From: Neckera pumila
Taxonomy: Eukaryota; Streptophyta; Bryopsida; Hypnales; Neckeraceae
Assembly (NCBI GenBank): GCA_963969595.1
Contig: OZ018412.1
Location: 17,176,501 to 17,240,500, forward strand
DNA: 64,000 bases
Direction: 5' to 3'
Position numbers and translations under genes: made by a program. A model generated the notes under the pieces. That model was not told where the DNA came from, ran no database searches, and saw nothing but the letters and a program-made list of their open reading frames with translations. Below are positions 57,754-64,000 of the stretch, piece after piece. Numbering within the stretch: position 1 is the stretch's first letter; every line of letters starts with the position of its first letter.

Positions 57754-60204
57754 TCAGAGCTTGCTCTTCAACACCACCGACGTCGTCTTCCTCCCGAACA
57801 CATTCTCCTCCAGAAACGCATTCCGAAGCTTTCCTTGCGGATCCCACCTCTCCGCCAGTTCCCGAAACGCCTCCCCTTTCTCATACCTTCCCATCACCTC
57901 CATCCCAAACATCTTCCCCCAATGCGGCCTCACCTCAAACTCCGCCAAAACTTTCTCAACCTCTTTCGCCACCCTCCCCACATCCCTCTCATGGTGCTTC
58001 CACGTGAACTGAATCGCCACGGAGTCACGCCCATAGAATGGACTCATCCAGAGGTCGTCCTTCGCAATGGACCTGATCTCGGACAGGATTACGTGGGGGG
58101 CGATGAGGTGGCGAAGGGCGGATAAGGCGAGTAGGGCGGACACGGCGTGGTGGCGGGGGAGGAAATACTCGGATTGAAGCTCGCTGCCAGTCGGAAGGAG
58201 GAAGCCTGGGCGGAAGTGGGGGAGGACGGAGTGGGAGGGGCAGGGGAGGCCCATTTGGGCTGTGCAGTGGTCGAAGTGGGCGCCGGAGGTGAGGCTGAGA
58301 GGGGCGGTTTGACGCTGGGCGCCGAAGAGAGATTTGGGGGCGGAGAATGGGTTGTCGTCGCGGAGCTTCACCCATAGCTGCGAGAATAATGTAAGTAATG
58401 GTTCCAATTACCATACAGTAAGGGAGAGGTAGCATTCACCGAGGTAGCATTCACCATACTCGCGAACTTTGAACCTTTCTCTACAACAAGATTTCTAGAA
58501 ACTGGCACCATCTACAGTTTTGCACGTTTCTTTTGTGGCAAGACACAAAGCAATTGCCAAAAAACAAATGTCAACAGGTCAAGTAATTTCTCACAATTAG
58601 CGCAAATTCAAAGCTCACTTGTACCTGTAGGGTCAATGGAGCCTCTAATGTACTGTATGGGTAATGGAGCCTCTACCTAACTGGGTTTCAGGTTTTGTTA
58701 ATCTATTCCTCCGTCACTGGTGACAGTATTTGTCCCAGGGGGGCATGGGGAGTGGAGTCTAGAGTCTGGAAGATTGAATTAGTTTCCTGTCCCTCACTCG
58801 TAATTGAGTGATGGCATTGGGATTATCATATTGAGCTGTGATTGGCTAGGGGAAGATGAGGTGATGCAAAGGTAATTTGATGTCGTTGCTCAATGGGATC
58901 GTGATAAGTTACATTGAATTACAGTGCATCATCTCATCCCTCTCTTGTTGATAACAGATCAACATGATAAGTACCACTTCGAATTCTCAAAATTTCCGAG
59001 TTGTTGACTGTTGCAAGTTCAGTTGTTACGTTCGCTTAGAACGTCCGTTCCTCAAGGTCAAAAGCCACTCGTGTCTTTTGTCCTCGGTATAACATGCATC
59101 AAAAACTACAAGCGACAGCATGCTGCATGCAATACTCAATACTCAATCCAGATAACTAAGCAGTATTCTAATGACGCTTCAACATAAAAGGTGTAGAAAC
59201 AAGCACTCACCTGGTTCACTCGTTCCCCCTGCCACTTGGTGAATAGACTAACTGAGTACCCACACGCCATGATCTCCTCGAAGTGCTCCGTGAGCTCCTC
59301 CATCGGCAGACCCTCGTACACCCACTGCCGCATGGTGAACTGCGGCTCTACATCGAGAGTGAGCTTCGTGACAACGCCTAGAGCGCCCAAACCAACCACA
59401 GCCCCCGCGAAAAAATCATCTCCATCGGCATCTCTCGATAGTTTCACGACCTCTCCGTCGCCCGTGACGATCTCCAACGCCGAGACGGCGGTGGCCAGGC
59501 TGCCGCATTTGACACCAGAGCCATGAGCGCCGGTGCTGCATGCGCCCACCACGGAGAGCTCCGTGATGGAGGGCAGGTTCGAGAGCGCGAAGCCCCGGTC
59601 GTGGAGGTACGGGCACAGCTCGTCATACCTCAGGTTTTGCCAAACAAAAAGAATACGTAAGTTTTGAAAATTGCAGAATTTTCTTGCGAGAATTCTAACC
59701 AAATGGCTAAGCTCATTCAACTGAATCGTGAGATTTAGCTTGCAAGTAGCGAAGGATGTAGGGATTGATACCCCGAAAATTATCAAAATCATGAGTGGAA
59801 AATGTAGAAATTTTCGTAAGCTGCTACAAAATCATTGCAGAGTGCAAAATCATTGGGGTACTCTTTCATTTGAAGTTCTGGTTCTGCAATGACTTTGCCA
59901 ATCTTGCAAGACCATAACAACATCACAGCCAGTGGTACCTGACGCCTGCGGAGATTGTCACGGTGCGAGCTCTTGGATCCAGGTGAATCGCTTCTTCGGG
60001 GAAGAGCTGCTTCAGGGAGATCCGGCAGTGGAGAGTGTCGGTGATGTAATTGAACGTGTGTCGCGTACCGAATGGTTTCACTTTGGGGTTCGATTTGAGC
60101 AGATTTTGAATCTCTGCAATGGACGTCGCCTCGTGCACGACGTCGGAGGTGTACGTGATGTTGGCCGACCAATTCGTCAGTCGCTTCTTCTCCTTCCCAG
60201 CCAT
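57754..60204 (-). CDS. Alditol-oxidase-like FAD-linked oxidase (VAO family)
   Basis: Three exons (59939-60204, 59211-59628, 57754-58377) join in frame into 435 residues. The sequence runs parallel to bacterial alditol (xylitol/sorbitol) oxidases of about 418 residues: NWSANITYTS near the start, PFGTRHTFN at 44-52 with H49 at the position of the covalently FAD-linked His, GACSTGAHGSG, the long GLGALGVVTKLTLDVEP, AYSVSLFT-like CGYSVSLFTKWQ, GSELQSEYFLPR, and RPHWGKMF-(N)-GKLRNAFLEENVFG at the end. Such enzymes oxidise the terminal alcohol of sugar alcohols with O2, making H2O2. The related plant galactonolactone dehydrogenase and gulonolactone oxidase families are less similar. No signal or transit peptide is evident. 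A broken duplicate lies directly downstream, and a three-fold 250-bp repeat lies upstream. Confidence 0.9.
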
Positions 60205-60460
60205 GGCTATTTTTATGTTACCCAGAAGGATGCATTAGGTCTACTTCATCAGTGCTTTGCCTGCACACAGAGCAAGCCACCAACGATTCGTGACCTCAAG
60301 TGTTAGCAAATGTTGGTATCAACACTGGGAAACACCACATTTCTAAATGTTAAACATGTTCAAGCATACAATTTGATGAAACCATCCGCCAGTTCTAAAG
60401 ATCAATCAGATCTTGGGGAGAACAGACTTGTACGCGTTTTTGGGTCAGTCGAAGTTGGTA

Positions 60461-61230
60461 AATGACCTGCAGTTGAAACTCTCGATTTCTTGACTAAATA
60501 GACCGAATTACAAACTCTGTCGTTAGAGACTCAAGATGCATCCATTTTGAAGACAAAGATTACAGGAAGGCAACGAAACTTTGTCCGAACTCTGAGAGGT
60601 TAATACTCCATAGCTCCCGTAATTCAAGCATGCAACATTAGGATCTCCGTCAAACCCACCAGCAAGCAAAGAAACGCATACCAGGGAAGAACATCGAAGT
60701 ACATTCTTGCGATCTGCAACTAAAACTGTTGGTTTTTGTGACTAGATTGACCGAGTTATATATCCTCTACTAGTAAAGACTCCAGATGCATCCATTTTGA
60801 AGACAAAGATTACTGGAAGACAACGAAATTTTGTCCAAACTCTGAGAGGTTAGTGCTCCATAGCTGCCGCAATTCAAGCATGCAACATTAGGATCTCCGT
60901 CAAACCCACCAGCAAGCAAAGAAACGCATACCAGGGAAGAACAAGGAAGTACATTCTCGCGATCTGCAACTGAAACTCTTGGTTTTCGTGACTAGATTGA
61001 CCGAGTTATAAATCTTCTACTCGTCAAGACTCCAGATGCATCCGTTTTCGGATTCACAGCTGAATAGTAAGAGATGAAACTACACGATTACACTGAAAGA
61101 AACGTTGTCCAAACCCTAAGACGTTAGTACTCCATGCCTAACCTTACTGCCACAAAAGCAACCATGCAATATTGGAATCTCGGAGTGCAAGCAAATAAAA
61201 AACAGAGTGGAAATTGAGCATACCCAATTG
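60461..61230 (-). repeat. 250-bp tandem repeat, three copies, upstream of the alditol-oxidase-like gene
   Basis: GATGCATCC appears at 60535, 60785 and 61035, with long shared stretches (ATTAGGATCTCCGTCAAACC, AGCAAGCAAAGAAACGCATA). The first two copies are nearly identical; the third is diverged. The array lies 260-1030 bp before the start codon. Confidence 0.85.
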
Positions 61231-63047
61231 AGCACGGACTGAGGAATTCGTTTGGCTACGATGCAAACTCCTGAAATATGTTTCGTAACAAGCAGGCGGA
61301 TTCTTTGTAGAAATGACAGGGAATTCTCCTGAGTCCTCAAAATTGGTCTCAGGTTCAATTTGATTCTTCTTCGGACTCTTCTGCCGAAGAAACTGACAGG
61401 CAGAATGTGTATGCGGAGCACTTGAATTACAGTCTGAGATGACCCACCCAGCATCAGGTAAGCTTACACAAGACACAGTTTTTTCGCTGCTTTAGTCTTG
61501 GAAAACAACAACAATATCATCAATTTTTTGTTTATTGAAAATTGTAGTAGTTTTCAAGATATTTATCAAAATAAAATTGACACGTGTTTTTATCAAATAT
61601 TAATAAGATTGACACCTGTTTAGAAGCATTTGCAGAAAGATCAATTCCAGTTCCAATTTCCATACCCAAATTTGCTCTTGTAAGCAAAAAAGTTACACTA
61701 TCCCCCATTCAAATGACATTAGTGACATCCAATCAAAGGGTATATAAGAATAGTATTTTTTTTTGGAAAATATGATTTGTTCAAGGTGGAGAATAGTCAT
61801 GTGTACTTTGAGTGTGAATTTCTTTTAAAGGTATATTGCAAAAGTTATGGCCATATGACAACATGTATTACTACAGTGATCTGCCCTAATAGGGAGGGAG
61901 GGGGGATTAGCAAAAAACAAACACCTAAAAAATTAGCATTACAACAAAATTTTAATTTTGAGAAAATTGATACAATATACTAAATTCACCATGCAATAAT
62001 TTAAAATGATGTGACCTTGATAAACTAGTCATTAGCGTCACTTGCACTATTTAGACAAATCAATGTAGTTTGTTTTGTAGTCACTTTCTTCCATTCCATG
62101 AAAATCCTACTCAAACTTCCTTAGAGTAGCTTTTTTCAATATAAAGCCTCCTCCCCTGCCATCCAAAGCCAACAAACTTAGAATTTAGTTGGATACCATA
62201 ATACTATGTTTGGGAAGAATCGGTAGCTAGTTCAAAGTTAGCTGGTGGAATTGGAAAAATCCCAATTGCAATTTGAAAACATTGGCAAAAAACTAGTGAA
62301 AAAATCTTAAAATTTCTATTTTGAAGGAAAAATAGAGAAAACAACTCAACTTTGTACTTGAAAAGCCGGTTCAATTTGGAAATTAAAGGAAAATAGCTAG
62401 TAAAATTCAAAAACCTTCTCAAATGTTGCCAAAATTAACTCACAAATTATGTTATAACTTACTCAACTGGTACATTAATAGAGATAATCAAGATTGTTGT
62501 GGCCTCCAATCACAAACCTTGATTTTCCTAGTCCTAGAGGCATAAAAAATAGAACTCACATTGGAGAATTTGTATCATACTTCAAATAAATCTAAATTAA
62601 ACTTACATTCAGATTTTGAGCAAGTAAGACCTGTAGAAACATCCAAAAGTGTCCCTATTTTCATTTTTGTACCTTAGACTACAACTAAATCTGTCCCTAA
62701 CCTTCCATTAATGTGTCCTTCAAATGCTTAATTCTAATTTGCTGACACATTTGAAGGACACATACATAATTCTCATTCATTGACTACGGATTTTGGTAGA
62801 TTTTGGTTTAGGATCCACCTATATGATAGTTTCAATGGTATAGGGAGCCAACACTTTGAAAACCATAAAAATTACATACCACATCCAAATAGGATTCGAA
62901 TTCTTCATAGATTTGTTGCCTGCTTTGCAAAACACGAAGAATAATTTTACTATGGGAAAATGGACAAGCATGAGGCCCTTTAGAAGAAGATGCACTTACA
63001 ATTTGAACTGCTTCAATATGATTGTCCATGTGAATGCGTTCGCAAAA
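61231..63047. other. Intergenic, no supported gene
   Basis: After the end of the 250-bp repeats the DNA turns AT-rich. Open frames (61116-61476 minus and others) show no recognisable domain. The inverted words AATGTGTCCTTCAAATGC and CACATTTGAAGGACACAT near 62710-62762 form a small hairpin. Confidence 0.35.
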
Positions 63048-63180
63048 GCCCACAGGGAGAACGGGGAGGCGTTACCCTCCCCGGTGTTTATTTCCACAGT
63101 GAAGCTTTCCCCCCTCCCCCCCCCCCCCCTTGACTTTCTTTAAACGGGGAGGGTAACGCCTCCCCGTTCTTCCTGTGGCC
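63048..63180. repeat. Hairpin with GC-rich 35-bp arms
   Basis: The left arm (63048-63083: CCACAGGGAGAACGGGGAGG...TTACCCTCCCC) and the right arm (63146-63180: GGGGAGGGTAACGCCTCCCC...CCTGTGG) are nearly perfect inverted repeats. A loop of about 60 bp includes a poly-C run. It is non-coding; it may be a small MITE. Confidence 0.8.
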
Positions 63181-63860
63181 TTCAACTGGACAGAAGTTTG
63201 CTGATAGGATGACAAGGTCTTCAATTTCCAGTCTCTTACCTTAGATTTGGTTTCGTGTACACTCGAATCAGGTTCAAGTTCTCCCCATGATGAGAGAATC
63301 ATACTAGTCCTTATACTCCATATGCAAAGTACGTAATTAACAGTGCAAATTCCCAATTTTCAACTGAAGATGTCATTTATTTGATGTCAAAATGGGATAA
63401 CTCTTCACCAGAAGCAGAATTGTCAGACCTAAGGTCGGGTGGCAACTAACCTGAAGCAGTCTCGAACGATGAGTACATAGATGCATTGGTGTTTGAGTCC
63501 TTCAGTGCTTAATTTGTGCGTACAGCAACATAAACCAGAGAGAAAACATAGAAAATCCCTATCGATCAGACCTACCCCTTACGACGATCAAGTACGTCCA
63601 CAAAAGTATCTCAAAAAGAAAAAGAAAAATGCCGACTAATCGACTCAATCAAGAAGCCATTCATAACAGTTTGTAATTGAACATGTATTTCATATTTACA
63701 GAGAGAAAGACTAGAAACATGCTCATATTCAGGTTCAATGAAGCTTCTAACTTATATATACGAAAGCTAGATATATACACTAGACTGAATTGTCTGTCTC
63801 CTATAATTCTGTCTAGCTGGGCTATGACCAAGGAGCCGTCTCCATGTCATCCACTTCCTC

Positions 63861-63998
63861 TTACCACTCATCCCAATCACTAACGGAATGTTGATCCTCT
63901 TCCATCAAGTCTTGTTGGAACGAAATGGGCTCGGAGGTGTCACAGGATGAATCACCCAACGGGATGGTCAAGCTGGCATTGGAGGAAGAAGACTCGTC
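63861..63998 (-). CDS. C-terminal end of an unrecognised acidic protein (partial)
   Basis: The reverse strand at the right edge is open for 45 codons and ends at TAA (63861-63863). It is rich in Ser, Asp and Glu and ends DQHSVSDWDEW. The composition and the acidic Trp-ended tail look like a real protein C-terminus. The frame continues past the window edge, so neither domain nor start can be seen. I do not assign a function. Confidence 0.45.
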   Translation of the reverse strand, partial: DESSSSNASLTIPLGDSSCDTSEPISFQQDLMEEDQHSVSDWDEW

Positions 63999-64000
63999 AA

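Noticed and set aside
57283..58125. A 280-residue open frame on the plus strand
   Set aside because: It runs antisense through the last exon of the alditol-oxidase-like gene and its broken duplicate. It has no domain; the minus-strand reading is clearly the coding one.

Overview
This is a nuclear genomic window from a land plant. The evidence is short GT-AG introns in every multi-exon gene, a chloroplast-type CbbY phosphatase, a plant-type CAX exchanger exon, and AT-rich intergenic DNA full of plant-style inverted-repeat transposons. The gene content would suit a bryophyte or another early-diverging land plant, because it includes an alditol-oxidase-like flavoprotein and a long 2OG-Fe(II) oxygenase. 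Species cannot be fixed from sequence alone.

Layout. The left edge (1-2.1 kb) holds the first exon of a CAX-type cation/proton exchanger (minus strand) and a small secreted cysteine-rich peptide gene (1611-1955, plus). From 2.7 to 18 kb there is no gene. This stretch is a nest of transposon copies, most with TTAA-CCC ... GGG-TTAA ends. An intronless APS kinase gene lies at 19641-20291 (minus). An eight-exon type I membrane protein related to the V-ATPase S1/VOA1 family spans 23853-26842 (minus) and carries one or two TTAA elements in its introns. From 27 to 42 kb there is again no gene, only decayed repeats, a CACTA-like element, tandem arrays and a Stowaway-like MITE. The right third (42-61 kb) is a gene cluster: an HhH-domain nuclear protein (42355-43999, plus), a 2OG-Fe(II) oxygenase (46000-48779, plus), a CbbY-type sugar-bisphosphatase (49437-50484, minus), a PIG3-like quinone oxidoreductase (51055-54418, minus) and an alditol-oxidase-like flavoprotein (57754-60204, minus) with a broken partial duplicate beside it. 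The right edge holds the 3' end of an unrecognised gene (minus).

The genes show no shared pathway and look like independent housekeeping and metabolic genes. I worked out intron-exon structures by hand from splice sites, reading phase and family resemblance. They join in frame and give whole codon counts, but no transcript was available.

The most notable feature is the non-coding side: a family of about 0.5-0.97 kb elements flanked exactly by TTAA, with CCC...GGG ends as in piggyBac transposons. They form a tight cluster at 5.9-13.5 kb, nest in one another and in other inverted-repeat elements, and carry an internal motif at a nearly fixed distance from one end.
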